Source: Brevibacillus panacihumi W25
GTDB taxonomy: Bacteria > Bacillota > Bacilli > Brevibacillales > Brevibacillaceae
Length of the DNA: 64,000 bases
Reading direction: 5' to 3'
NCBI RefSeq assembly: GCF_000503775.1
Contig: NZ_KI629782.1
Coordinates: 1,934,579-1,998,578 of the forward strand
Shown here: positions 25,961 to 33,605 of the stretch, one piece after another
How positions within the stretch are numbered: position 1 is the stretch's first letter
Layout: the number at the start of each line of letters is the position of its first letter
Notes under the pieces: model-generated
What the model was told of the DNA's origin: nothing
Databases searched by the model: none
Seen by the model: the letters and a program-made list of their open reading frames with translations, nothing else
Position numbers and translations under genes: made by a program

Positions 25961-27093
25961 ACACATATAAATTTACCGCAGTTCTTCTGCTTCCCTTCCT
26001 TCTCACCGGATGTTGGAGCAAATACGAAGTGCAAAACATGAATTATGCAACGGCTGTTGGAATTGACTATGCGGAAGGTCAATACATCATTTATGCGCAG
26101 TTGCTCGATTTCTCGACAGTGGCAAAACTGGAAGGACAACAGAAAGCGGAACAGCCTCCGGTCTGGATCGGTAGAGGAAAAGGTATCTCATTTTCAGAAG
26201 CAGCGAATGATTTATACAGCACTTCGCAACAAAGGTTAAACTGGGGACAAATCTCTGCAATCTTGTTTAGCGAAAGGTTATTGAAGGAACGAAAAGTCGG
26301 TGAAGTGTTGGAACTGATCGACCGATATCGTGAGATAAGGTACTTAGCTTGGGTGTTCAGTACGCGCGATCCCCTTGACGAGGTCTTAATTGCGACTCCA
26401 TTTTTCAGATTATCGCCAATAGGATCGATTCTACATAACCCCGAACAGAATTATCGGCAGCGTTCTATCCTCGCTCCGATCCGCCTGCAAAAATTTGTAA
26501 TGGATTCAAACGAAAAGGCGAGGACAAGCTATATACCAGAATTATCTGTTCGAAAGGATCAATGGAAGGAAAGTCAAAAACCGCATGAGCTGCTTAGATA
26601 TTCTGGCATACAAATATACGATAAGGACAAATATTACGCACGCATGAGCCTCGAAGAAATAAAAGGATTGCCATGGCTGAATAAACACACAATCCGACTG
26701 CCCGTTGACTTGTTTTCCGATAACAAGCTTGTTGCAGTTCTCGTCGCAGAAAAACCCGAATATGACGTCAAACCAAGGGTTAAATATGACAAAGCATATT
26801 TCGATATTTCCGTTAAGGTGAAGGCCGGAGTAAATGAGCTACATGCAGACGTTACGGAGCAAGAACTCACGCAACTGGCTCAAAAAGAAATTGAGCATCA
26901 AATTAGGCAGACCTTTCAAACCGCGTTTGAAAAGAGAATAGATATTTATAATCTAGGGGAATCTCTTTTTCGCAAGAATCCTTATGAATGGAAACGGATT
27001 GCATCCGGGACTGTGCTAAACAAAGATTCCTTACGAAATATCAATGTTAATGTACAAATCGTGTACTCTGGCAGGTATAAACTTTCACCTTGA
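25957..27093 (+). CDS. gerAC: spore germination lipoprotein, GerAC family
   Basis: A 378-residue lipoprotein: signal peptide MNTYKFTAVLLLPFLLTGCW with the lipobox LTGC. It then has the family opening KYEVQNMNYATAVGIDYAEGQYI and, further on, WVFSTRDPLDEVL. The C-terminal domain (YFDISVKVKAGVNELHADVTE) is as in other GerAC proteins. The start overlaps the AA stop by four bases (ATGA), so the three genes are translationally coupled. The gene ends only 15 bases before the right terminal repeat, with no terminator seen between. Confidence 0.9.
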   Translation: MNTYKFTAVLLLPFLLTGCWSKYEVQNMNYATAVGIDYAEGQYIIYAQLLDFSTVAKLEGQQKAEQPPVWIGRGKGISFSEAANDLYSTSQQRLNWGQISAILFSERLLKERKVGEVLELIDRYREIRYLAWVFSTRDPLDEVLIATPFFRLSPIGSILHNPEQNYRQRSILAPIRLQKFVMDSNEKARTSYIPELSVRKDQWKESQKPHELLRYSGIQIYDKDKYYARMSLEEIKGLPWLNKHTIRLPVDLFSDNKLVAVLVAEKPEYDVKPRVKYDKAYFDISVKVKAGVNELHADVTEQELTQLAQKEIEHQIRQTFQTAFEKRIDIYNLGESLFRKNPYEWKRIASGTVLNKDSLRNINVNVQIVYSGRYKLSP

Positions 27094-27107
27094 TGTTTGA
27101 GTGATTT

Positions 27108-27144
27108 ACTTTGCGGGTGGTGTCAGCTTCGCTGGTACTACCCC
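27108..27144 (-). repeat. right terminal inverted repeat of the transposon
   Basis: Perfect reverse complement of 12752-12788, ending CCCC at 27144 and followed by the duplicated target TTCTA. Confidence 0.92.
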
Positions 27145-27516
27145 TTCTAGCAGATTGGGTTCCTGAATAGTTTCCCCATCTATTGTACCGATATAAACGC
27201 TTACGACTTCAGGGTGCAGCTTCACGTATTGAGTGAAGCTTTTTCTTAGCATGCTTTGATCTTCATTCGATTGCGCCGTAATGGTCTCTGCAAAATAGTT
27301 CATATCATTTATTTTCGGTTGAATAGTCGAATCAATAATTCCATCCAATAGTTTTGTGTTTTCAACCGCAGCATTGATGATTTCATTCTTAATCGAATCC
27401 TTGGCAGAATGATAAGCCAGTATGGCTACAATCAGTGCGGGTATCAACAATAATCCAACAAAAGCAAGAGCTAGCCTGACCTTAAAATTTTGAAAAAATA
27501 TACGCAATGAAACCAC
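27145..27516 (-). pseudogene. methyl-accepting chemotaxis protein, N-terminal part (disrupted)
   Basis: Starts near GTG 27516. It encodes a first membrane helix (FKVRLALAFVGLLLIPALIV) and the first part of a dCACHE sensor (SAKDSIKNEI, then KLHPEVVSVYIGTIDGETIQ), and is cut at EPNLLE by the transposon end. Joined to 12751 and downward, after removal of one TTCTA copy, it would read EPNLLEK-IDFDPRQRNWY, the normal family spacing. The two halves are, however, out of frame by one base in the A run beside the site. Confidence 0.88.
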
Positions 27517-27599
27517 ATCTTTCCCATGAATTTAACAACAAATAATTTATAGGTAAAATAATATTGATTGTACACTGGAATGATTAACCATCTGTACAT

Positions 27600-27633
27600 G
27601 AAAAAACAGACCATCCCTCGTAGGAATGGTCTA
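27600..27633 (-). terminator. terminator after methyltransferase gene
   Basis: AGACCATCCC pairs with GGAATGGTCT (27608-27631, one mismatch), followed by six T residues on the minus strand. It lies 13 bases beyond the stop of 27646-28452. Confidence 0.82.
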
Positions 27634-27645
27634 TGTGTATGATCA

Positions 27646-28452
27646 CTATTTCCTTCTTCCGATATACAGCAAATGAGAGGAAATCCCCAGGACGGATCGG
27701 TCCTTAGCCATTTCAATCAGCATTTTCACCAGCTTGTGCGACTCCCCTTTTTCTTCCCAAGACTGCTTTTGTTCCTTGCTCAGCAACCCACCAATACTCG
27801 ATGAACCGATCAAATCAATTGTTTCAAATCCATGGCTTTCCATAAAAGGCTTGATATCATCTATGTTGAAGTAGTAGGCTCCTGTAAACCGCCCTTTGTC
27901 TTCGTGATTAAATATCCCGGTGTTGCCGAACTCTTTTATGGAATCGATCGTGTCATGTGGCTTCCAGTACTGCGGGAACTGCAGTGATGTAATGGTCATT
28001 CTCATCCGACTTTGAAAGGCAACAAAAACGATGCCGTCCTTCTTTGTGACACGGAATAATTCTCGAACAGCATGTATACGTTCTTCTTCCTTTTGTAAAT
28101 GGTAGAGTGGCCCCAACATGAGAGAAGCAGCAAAAAACTCATTCGGTATTCCAGCTAGATGTGTAGCATTACATACATGGAAGCCACCGAAGCGTTCCAT
28201 TACCCCTAGTTCGGTTGCTTTCTCCTTCGCCAGTTCCACGAGTCTAGGTGTGATATCAGAAAGGGTTACCTGATATCCTAGTTTCGCCAACTCCATCGCA
28301 TATTTTCCGGGTCCTGCACCATTGTCGAATACATGACCATGAGGGGGTAAATATTGTCTCATATAATGCCAGTTGATGATAAATTCCAGTGGTTCTCGAT
28401 CCAACCTTCCCCACTCATCGAAGCGCGAATAATAATCAATGACGTTTTCCAT
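27646..28452 (-). CDS. class I SAM-dependent methyltransferase under T-box control
   Basis: A 268-residue methyltransferase. Motif I is VFDNGAGPGKYAMELAKLG, the acidic ribose-binding residue is in VTLSDITPRLVELAKEK, and the central motif is AASLMLGPLYHLQ. The C-terminus resembles UbiE/YcgJ-like small-molecule methylases. GAAGGAAGGTG precedes the ATG. Immediately upstream is a full T-box leader (28481-28735) with its own promoter, so expression should respond to an uncharged tRNA. This is unusual for a methyltransferase and hints at an amino acid-related substrate or at a leader inherited from another gene. A terminator follows it. Confidence 0.82.
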   Translation of the reverse strand: MENVIDYYSRFDEWGRLDREPLEFIINWHYMRQYLPPHGHVFDNGAGPGKYAMELAKLGYQVTLSDITPRLVELAKEKATELGVMERFGGFHVCNATHLAGIPNEFFAASLMLGPLYHLQKEEERIHAVRELFRVTKKDGIVFVAFQSRMRMTITSLQFPQYWKPHDTIDSIKEFGNTGIFNHEDKGRFTGAYYFNIDDIKPFMESHGFETIDLIGSSSIGGLLSKEQKQSWEEKGESHKLVKMLIEMAKDRSVLGISSHLLYIGRRK

Positions 28453-28480
28453 CAGGGAACACCTTCCTTCATAGGAAAAT

Positions 28481-28735
28481 AAAAAAACCTATTGCCTACA
28501 AAGAGGCGATAGGTTTTGCCTTCGCGGTACCACTCTTTTTCGTTCGTTGGTTTGAGAAAATAAACGAACCTTCTTTTACCTGATTACGGGGGTGATCCGT
28601 TAAGACCTACTGGATTCAGTCTTACCGCTCATGGGTGAGTTGGGGAAGCTATCGACTGTCTCGCACCGAACCGACAGTTCTCTGGACGATAGGTATCCTT
28701 ACTACTCCCGATCATTGCGTTTCGCGATATTATTT
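28481..28735 (-). promoter_or_regulatory. T-box riboswitch leader
   Basis: On the minus strand the T-box core AGTGGTACCGCG (28523-28534) is followed by the terminator AACCTATCGCCT/AGGCAATAGGTT with seven T residues (28481-28517). Stem I features upstream include GGGAGTAGTAAGG, the distal-loop GGTGCGAG, and the block AACTCACCCATGAGC that usually follows the specifier codon. The specifier region reads TTCCCC, so Pro (CCC), Ser (TCC) or Phe (TTC) are the candidates; I cannot decide. Spacing from promoter to start codon is normal for the class. Confidence 0.88.
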
Positions 28736-28741
28736 TCACAC

Positions 28742-28771
28742 AGTATATGACTTCCAAATAATCCCTGTCAA
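28742..28771 (-). promoter_or_regulatory. promoter of the T-box transcript
   Basis: On the minus strand TTGACA (28766-28771) and TATACT (28742-28747) are separated by 18 bases. It lies just past the stop codon of the GNAT gene at 28793, so the methyltransferase unit is separately initiated. Confidence 0.7.
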
Positions 28772-28792
28772 TGATGTTATGACACAACGCTG

Positions 28793-29230
28793 TTAGAACC
28801 TGAGACTCATCGTAACGTTTCTTTCAGAGAATCCCATTTGCTTATAGAGCTTCATCGCCTGATTTCCTGCGAAAACTCCCAGCCGAATCTCGGGATATCC
28901 CTCAGACTTCAACTGCTCAATGGCATTTTTCATGAGGTGCTTGGAGATGCCTTTTCCTCTGAACTCTTGCATGACATATAGTTCGTATATAAAGCCAATG
29001 ATCTCATCGGAAAATTGATCTCTGCTTGTCCCGATCAGAATCCACCCCATCAGCTTCTCTTCTTCAGTAGCAATCAAGTAGCAGCAGCCTTTCCTCAAGA
29101 GCGGCTCGACCAGTTGCTTCACTTTTTCGCCGGTTGGTCTAACACTTCCCAATGTCCCTTCAAACAAGGCTTGTGGCGAGAGCTGCAAAATGCTTTCAAG
29201 CTCCGCCAGGTTGGGTTTTCTAATCTCCAT
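28793..29230 (-). CDS. GNAT family N-acetyltransferase
   Basis: A 145-residue single-domain acetyltransferase. The acetyl-CoA binding loop is YVMQEFRGKGISKHLMKNAIEQL, with IRLGVFAGNQAMKLYKQMGF forming motif B. No partner domain is present and the substrate is unknown. AGAAGGGGTAGACAGAT precedes the ATG. It lies between ecsB and the T-box methyltransferase on the same strand. Confidence 0.8.
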   Translation of the reverse strand: MEIRKPNLAELESILQLSPQALFEGTLGSVRPTGEKVKQLVEPLLRKGCCYLIATEEEKLMGWILIGTSRDQFSDEIIGFIYELYVMQEFRGKGISKHLMKNAIEQLKSEGYPEIRLGVFAGNQAMKLYKQMGFSERNVTMSLRF

Positions 29231-29282
29231 ATCTGTCTACCCCTTCTCTATCATATCCCCCTATTCGGGCGAGGCAAAGGAT

Positions 29283-30428
29283 TCACAGCCACAGCCATAC
29301 AACCAACACATGCACGATTCCTTGAACGCCTAAAAGCACCCGTCGCACCCAGATGACAGCACTTTTTTGCTGTTGCTCATTGATCGGAAGGAGCGATAAG
29401 CGGCTTTGGTGCCGAGCAGAGCTCCCGATTCCCTTCAACTGGATCGCCGACATAAAGAAAAAGAGCACAGCGACAGCCGCCTTGGGAAGGATCCCCGGCA
29501 GGATCAAGATAAGAAACGAGCTGATGACGACGAGCCTGATATACATGCCTGCCTGGTCACCAGAGCGCAGAAACGACTTCAAAATCAGGACCCGTCCCGC
29601 ATTGGATTTTTGATACCGAATCAGGTCTGCGGCCCAAACAAGCCATTTGCGCTGCTTCACTTGCTGCTGCAAGAACGGTACGTCGCGAAATTGGTTGGCG
29701 ATCTGATAAAATCGCAAGCGCAGTCCATTCTCCATTTCAAGCAATCGGTACCATTGGTAAGCATGCTTTTTCAAAATTCGCTGCAGACGCATATGGAACC
29801 AGACCAATACCACCATCCCGATCACAATGCCATATGGCACGCCCTGGTATGCCAGGAAGCTGCCCTCGCTAAGCATCCAAGCAAGCACCAAAAACGTAAG
29901 AAAGAATCTGACTAGCGTGGACACTACATACTGGCTTTTGTCTGTCAAACGCATCGTAATCCAACTGGTATACACATTCCAGCCCTTCAAGACAAAGGGG
30001 ATTCCCCAATACAGCCACAACTGGACACCAGCGGCCCCAATCTTGACCTGGTACAAAGGCAGCAATAACAGCAGGACGAGAAAAAGCCCGATGCTCTGTA
30101 CCGCGAAATTGTAGATCTGAGCCTTTTGAAAATAGCGAGCCATCTTGGTCTCGGCGGGCGTCAGGAAAAGCAGGTCCGCTTCCAGCAAAAAGGTTCGATG
30201 GGGACTCCTCGTAACTACGAGGGCAAGCAGGAAAGCAATCGCGACTGCAACAGGAAACCACTCGGGGATCGCTTGGATGAGAAGCGGGTAGTAATAAGCC
30301 AGCAGTCCACATAGAAAAATGGCGACCATGAGCACGCCTCCATTTGCCATGTACTGCCCGTAAAGGACTACCTCCTTGAAAAACCGCTTGAGACGTTTGC
30401 GAAATAGTGCATCCACATCCATCCTCAT
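29283..30428 (-). CDS. ecsB: EcsB-type ABC transporter permease
   Basis: A 381-residue membrane protein with about eight helices in two groups separated by a charged region (RFYQIANQFRDVPFLQQQVKQRK). The segment RTFLLEADLLFLTPAETKMARYF is typical of EcsB. The start overlaps the ecsA stop by four bases. With EcsA it forms an ABC transporter that in bacilli affects secretion, competence and regulated membrane proteolysis; the transported substrate is not settled. The usual third gene ecsC is not adjacent. Confidence 0.83.
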   Translation of the reverse strand: MRMDVDALFRKRLKRFFKEVVLYGQYMANGGVLMVAIFLCGLLAYYYPLLIQAIPEWFPVAVAIAFLLALVVTRSPHRTFLLEADLLFLTPAETKMARYFQKAQIYNFAVQSIGLFLVLLLLLPLYQVKIGAAGVQLWLYWGIPFVLKGWNVYTSWITMRLTDKSQYVVSTLVRFFLTFLVLAWMLSEGSFLAYQGVPYGIVIGMVVLVWFHMRLQRILKKHAYQWYRLLEMENGLRLRFYQIANQFRDVPFLQQQVKQRKWLVWAADLIRYQKSNAGRVLILKSFLRSGDQAGMYIRLVVISSFLILILPGILPKAAVAVLFFFMSAIQLKGIGSSARHQSRLSLLPINEQQQKSAVIWVRRVLLGVQGIVHVLVVWLWL

Positions 30429-31162
30429 TCTTCCTCCACCAGCCGCAGGTAAATGTCGTCTAACGAGTGATGCGCCAATCCCGTGAGGCTACGCAGCTCT
30501 TCCAGCGTCCCTTGTGCTTTGATCCTGCCTTTATGCATGATGATAAATCGGTCGCAGTATTTTTCCGCTGTCGCCAAGATATGCGTCGACATCAGGATAC
30601 CCGCTCCTTGCTCCTTGCAGCGTTCAAGCCAGGTCAACAGGCTGCGGATTCCCAGCGGATCCAACCCCAAAATAGGCTCGTCCACAATATACAAAGACGG
30701 CTGCACCAGCAAGGCCATCATGATCATCAGCTTTTGTCTCATCCCTTTTGAAAACTGCTGGGGGAATCGGTCTTTGGCCTCTTCCATGTGAAATTCTGAA
30801 AGCAACGGATTCACACGCTCCGCAAACTGCTCTTTATCCAGGCCATAGCTCATCGCCGCAAGCTCCAAATGCTCCCACAAGGTCAGTTCCTCGTAGTAAA
30901 TAGGAGATTCCGGAATATAGCCGTAGGTGTGCCGATATGAATCCGGATCGTCTAAAAACGTCTTCCCGGCGATCCGGATCTCTCCTTTTCGCGGCTCCAG
31001 CAGACCTAAAATATGTTTGATCGTTGTGCTTTTTCCAGCCCCGTTCAAGCCGATGAGCGCGACGATCTCTCCTTCCCGGATATGAAAGGAGACTTCTTCA
31101 ATGACCGCTCGGCTCGACATGTATCCGCCTGTTACCTCTTTTACTTCCAGCAAGGCTTCCAT
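30425..31162 (-). CDS. ecsA: EcsA-type ABC transporter ATP-binding protein
   Basis: A 245-residue ATPase. Walker A is GLNGAGKST, the Q-loop lies in YGYIPESPIYYEELTLWEHL, the signature FSKGMRQKLMIM is the EcsA variant in which Gly-Gly is Lys-Gly, Walker B is LYIVDEPILGLDPLG, and the switch His is in MSTHILATAEK. The start ATG follows AAAGGGGATATT. It is the first gene of the ecsAB unit. Confidence 0.86.
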   Translation of the reverse strand: MEALLEVKEVTGGYMSSRAVIEEVSFHIREGEIVALIGLNGAGKSTTIKHILGLLEPRKGEIRIAGKTFLDDPDSYRHTYGYIPESPIYYEELTLWEHLELAAMSYGLDKEQFAERVNPLLSEFHMEEAKDRFPQQFSKGMRQKLMIMMALLVQPSLYIVDEPILGLDPLGIRSLLTWLERCKEQGAGILMSTHILATAEKYCDRFIIMHKGRIKAQGTLEELRSLTGLAHHSLDDIYLRLVEEE

Positions 31163-31425
31163 AATATCCCCTTTCCGTACTCAATGCTTTTCTAGACAGC
31201 TTCGACTTTTCCCATTCCATTCAAGTGTAACTCGATTTATCTACCTGTATATGGTTCCCAAAAGAATATAGAGACTTATTATAATGCAACTTAAATAGTA
31301 GTCTATTTTCCCCATTAAATTCCTATAATAATATGAAATCCGACCCAATTTTACAAAAAATGTATTTTTGTAAAATTATTTCCAATTACTGTGATACAAT
31401 AAAATATTTCAAGGAGGTAGATTGA

Positions 31426-32685
31426 ATGAAGTTAAGTAGAAAGATTGTAAGTTTGTTAGTTTCGGGTACTTTAACATTTACGCAATTACCAGGACAAATT
31501 CAAGCTCAACCAAACAACGTGAACTATCAAAATCATTTCGTTACCCCAATCGATCACGATGAATTTTGGGAGCGGATAGAAACTCAAAAGAATATTCCAA
31601 AAGTGATAGAGTATCTTGAGAGTGATTTTGATGAAAATTATGCGGGTTTATATGTTGATCAAGAGAATGGCGGAATAGTCAACATTGGATTCTACTCGAT
31701 CCCTGATAAGAATAAATTGTCTAAGGTTTCAAAGATACTTGGTAAAGAGGCGATTGTAAAATATAGTGAAGTGAACTATTCAAGGAACGATTTGGAAAAT
31801 GTTGTGAATTTAATTTCTGAAACTATTGAAAAAAATGAAGACGATATTGTCACCATATCATCTAGTTTTGCTGATCAACAAGTGATTGTAGGTTATGCAA
31901 CCGATGAAAAATCTGCGAGAAAAAAGATTTCTGATAATATTCACAAAAATTCTCTCAGTAGATTAAACGCGAATGAATTTGACGATAACGTATTTAAGTT
32001 TGTGAAAACAAAACGCCCAGACTCAATGATCGATCGAGCCTCTATTAAGGTAAGACCCGTTTCAGGTGCCGTTCAAATGAACTTTGAAGGATCAGGATTT
32101 TGTACAAACGGCTTTTCTGCCAAGGATAGCCAAAACGACTATTATCTAGTATCAGCAGGACATTGTGCTTCTGAAGTTGGGCAAAATGTAAATCAAAGTT
32201 ATCAAAATGATAATTACATTGGGACCGTTCAAAAGAAGATTTTTAACTGGGGAGGAACTGTAGATGTTTCCTTGGTTAAGGTCACCTCCAGCCTTACAAC
32301 CCCCAATATCCTAACAACATCCGGTAACAACTGGAATGCATCTGGCTATAAAATCATCGGTGAACAAACCAGTGACTGGGAAGGAATGGGTGTTTGTACA
32401 TCCCTTGGCGAAACAGATACACAGATGTGTGGATGGGTACAAGAAACCAATGCGAGTGTTTTAGCCTGGGGAGGCTATTTGACGGGACAGAAAAAGGTAA
32501 ATATCCCCGTCGTAAATGGAGATAGTGGATCTCCTGTAGGTGCACCCGACAGTAAAGTTACAAGTAATCTAAACATCTATGGAATCGTTTCCGCTGGTAC
32601 AAAAGGACAAAACGTAGCATACTTATCTTATATTGGAAACATCAAGTCGCAAGCTGGTATTACAACTATTGTTGGATCGAAATAA
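31426..32685 (+). CDS. secreted S1-family (streptogrisin-like) serine protease precursor
   Basis: A 419-residue exported protease. The signal peptide is about residues 1-28 (KIVSLLVSGTLTFTQLPGQIQA). A pro-region follows to about residue 205, and then a chymotrypsin fold. The catalytic triad is visible: His in YYLVSAGHCASEVG, Asp in GGTVDVSLVKV, and Ser in VVNGDSGSPVGAP. Two cysteine pairs are plausible (GFCTNGF with GHC; GVCTSLG with QMCGW). AAGGAGGTAGATTGA precedes the ATG. The gene is visibly more A/T-rich than its neighbours, which suggests acquisition. It is monocistronic, with a weak hairpin after it. Confidence 0.85.
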   Translation: MKLSRKIVSLLVSGTLTFTQLPGQIQAQPNNVNYQNHFVTPIDHDEFWERIETQKNIPKVIEYLESDFDENYAGLYVDQENGGIVNIGFYSIPDKNKLSKVSKILGKEAIVKYSEVNYSRNDLENVVNLISETIEKNEDDIVTISSSFADQQVIVGYATDEKSARKKISDNIHKNSLSRLNANEFDDNVFKFVKTKRPDSMIDRASIKVRPVSGAVQMNFEGSGFCTNGFSAKDSQNDYYLVSAGHCASEVGQNVNQSYQNDNYIGTVQKKIFNWGGTVDVSLVKVTSSLTTPNILTTSGNNWNASGYKIIGEQTSDWEGMGVCTSLGETDTQMCGWVQETNASVLAWGGYLTGQKKVNIPVVNGDSGSPVGAPDSKVTSNLNIYGIVSAGTKGQNVAYLSYIGNIKSQAGITTIVGSK

Positions 32686-32696
32686 TTGAATGAATG

Positions 32697-32716
32697 CCCA
32701 CCCGTATTTGGGTGGG
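32697..32716 (+). terminator. GC hairpin after protease gene
   Basis: CCCACCC pairs with GGGTGGG around a GTATTT loop, 12 bases after the protease stop. No real T run follows, so it is a weak terminator at best. Confidence 0.45.
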
Positions 32717-32748
32717 TATCTACCCATTCATGTGGGAGGCTATAAATA

Positions 32749-33057
32749 ATGCTAGGAAAATTTCTATTAACCTACCTTTTGTCATTCGCTTTTATTTTCT
32801 CCGGAAAAGTATTCGTATTCATGCTGGGCGATCAACACGCACTTGGTAATTCTCCTTCTTATTATGTGACGTTGGCTGCCTATTATATATGTGGCATGCT
32901 GATGGTCATGTTGACGTTAAGGTTCATCTTCAGACAGCGACAAACTAAATCAAGTATGGAATTGGTACTGGAACTTGGGATTTATGTCGTACTTATTATT
33001 TTTGCTTATACATCTGCTAGTTTGTTTATTTCTAAATACGTTGCACATCTTGTCTAG
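32749..33057 (+). CDS. small membrane protein
   Basis: A 102-residue protein with three hydrophobic helices (residues about 2-25, 40-62 and 75-98), separated by a positively charged loop FRQRQTKSS. GTGGGAGG is found eleven bases upstream of the ATG. The family was not recognised. It follows the protease gene and ends about 145 bases before an insertion sequence. Confidence 0.5.
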   Translation: MLGKFLLTYLLSFAFIFSGKVFVFMLGDQHALGNSPSYYVTLAAYYICGMLMVMLTLRFIFRQRQTKSSMELVLELGIYVVLIIFAYTSASLFISKYVAHLV

Positions 33058-33239
33058 CGTGTTTTCACTTTTATTTCTTCCAAACAGCAATGACGCTTAT
33101 ACCTTCTTGATTGCATTATATCGAAATCGGCAACATACAGGAAATCGCTTCCGATCATACGGCCCGAGATAAGCATGAAACGAAAAACAAGGCCCCCTAT
33201 TTGAGAGCCCTGCAAAAGTCCACCTACTATCTGTAAACT

Positions 33240-33510
33240 GAATCCCCAGTGCTTTTAGGTACTGGGGATTCATGTGTCGTGAATGTAGCTGTAGTGGGGA
33301 GAAGCATGTTTCCGATCTGCGCTACGGTCTACGTCCCGCAAGGGAGTTAAACTGTCCGCTCCACAGCGATCCCGGGGGAAGCGCAAAACGGCGCGCAGCT
33401 CCGGAGTTTATTCATAGGTTGCGCTTTCGTTTCCCCGGGCTTCGCTGTTCCGCTAGGCTGGACTCCGCCAATCGCTCCGCCTGGAAACATGCTTCTCCTC
33501 CCCAACCGTA
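33240..33510. other. self-complementary GC-rich block in the IS 5' region
   Basis: First a hairpin GAATCCCCAGT/ACTGGGGATTC (33240-33271). Then a long imperfect palindrome: TGGGGAGAAGCATGTTTCC (33295-33313) pairs with 33483-33504 (one bulge), and inside it CCCGGGGGAAGCGCAA pairs with TTGCGCTTTCGTTTCCCCGGG-like sequence (about 33371-33386 and 33419-33439). No credible gene is present. It could fold as an RNA leader or be a decayed nested element. Confidence 0.55.
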
Positions 33511-33605
33511 GAGTTTTCAACCAGTACCCCCTTTGGCACTGGGTTTTGTTGTACAATGAAAAGAAAACGAAAGAGTTGGAACCATTGCTACAGCCCTCTA
33601 AACAA

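Larger units (their letters stand above)
12752..27144. mobile_element. Tn3-family transposon with TnpI/TnpA and spore-related cargo
   Basis: The element is 14,393 bases long, with ends that are perfect 37-base inverted repeats beginning GGGGTAGTACCAGCGAAGCT. It is flanked by the direct repeat TTCTA (12747-12751 and 27145-27149), the five-base duplication expected of the Tn3 family. A tyrosine recombinase and a Tn3-type transposase lie at the left end, a pairing known in Tn4430/Tn5401-like elements. Inside are a third, diverged end (16183), remnants of a second tnpI and tnpA, and cargo: dpaA, DUF1805, cls, DUF1657, a CBO0543-like pseudogene, an unknown gene and a gerAB-AA-AC operon. It interrupts a chemoreceptor gene. 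Spore-modifying Tn1546-like elements carrying spoVA2mob are known in bacilli; no spoVA gene is present here. Confidence 0.92.

Noticed and set aside
12752-27144. Reading the element as a spoVA2mob transposon
   Set aside because: No spoVAC, spoVAD or spoVAE-like gene is present, so only the cls/DUF1657 context is shared.
28441-28800. A firm tRNA specificity for the T-box
   Set aside because: The specifier region TTCCCC allows several registers; folding is needed to decide.
33481-33605. Transposase start at ATG 33489
   Set aside because: That ATG lies in the arm of the long palindrome, far upstream of the conserved N-terminus; 33606 fits the family better.
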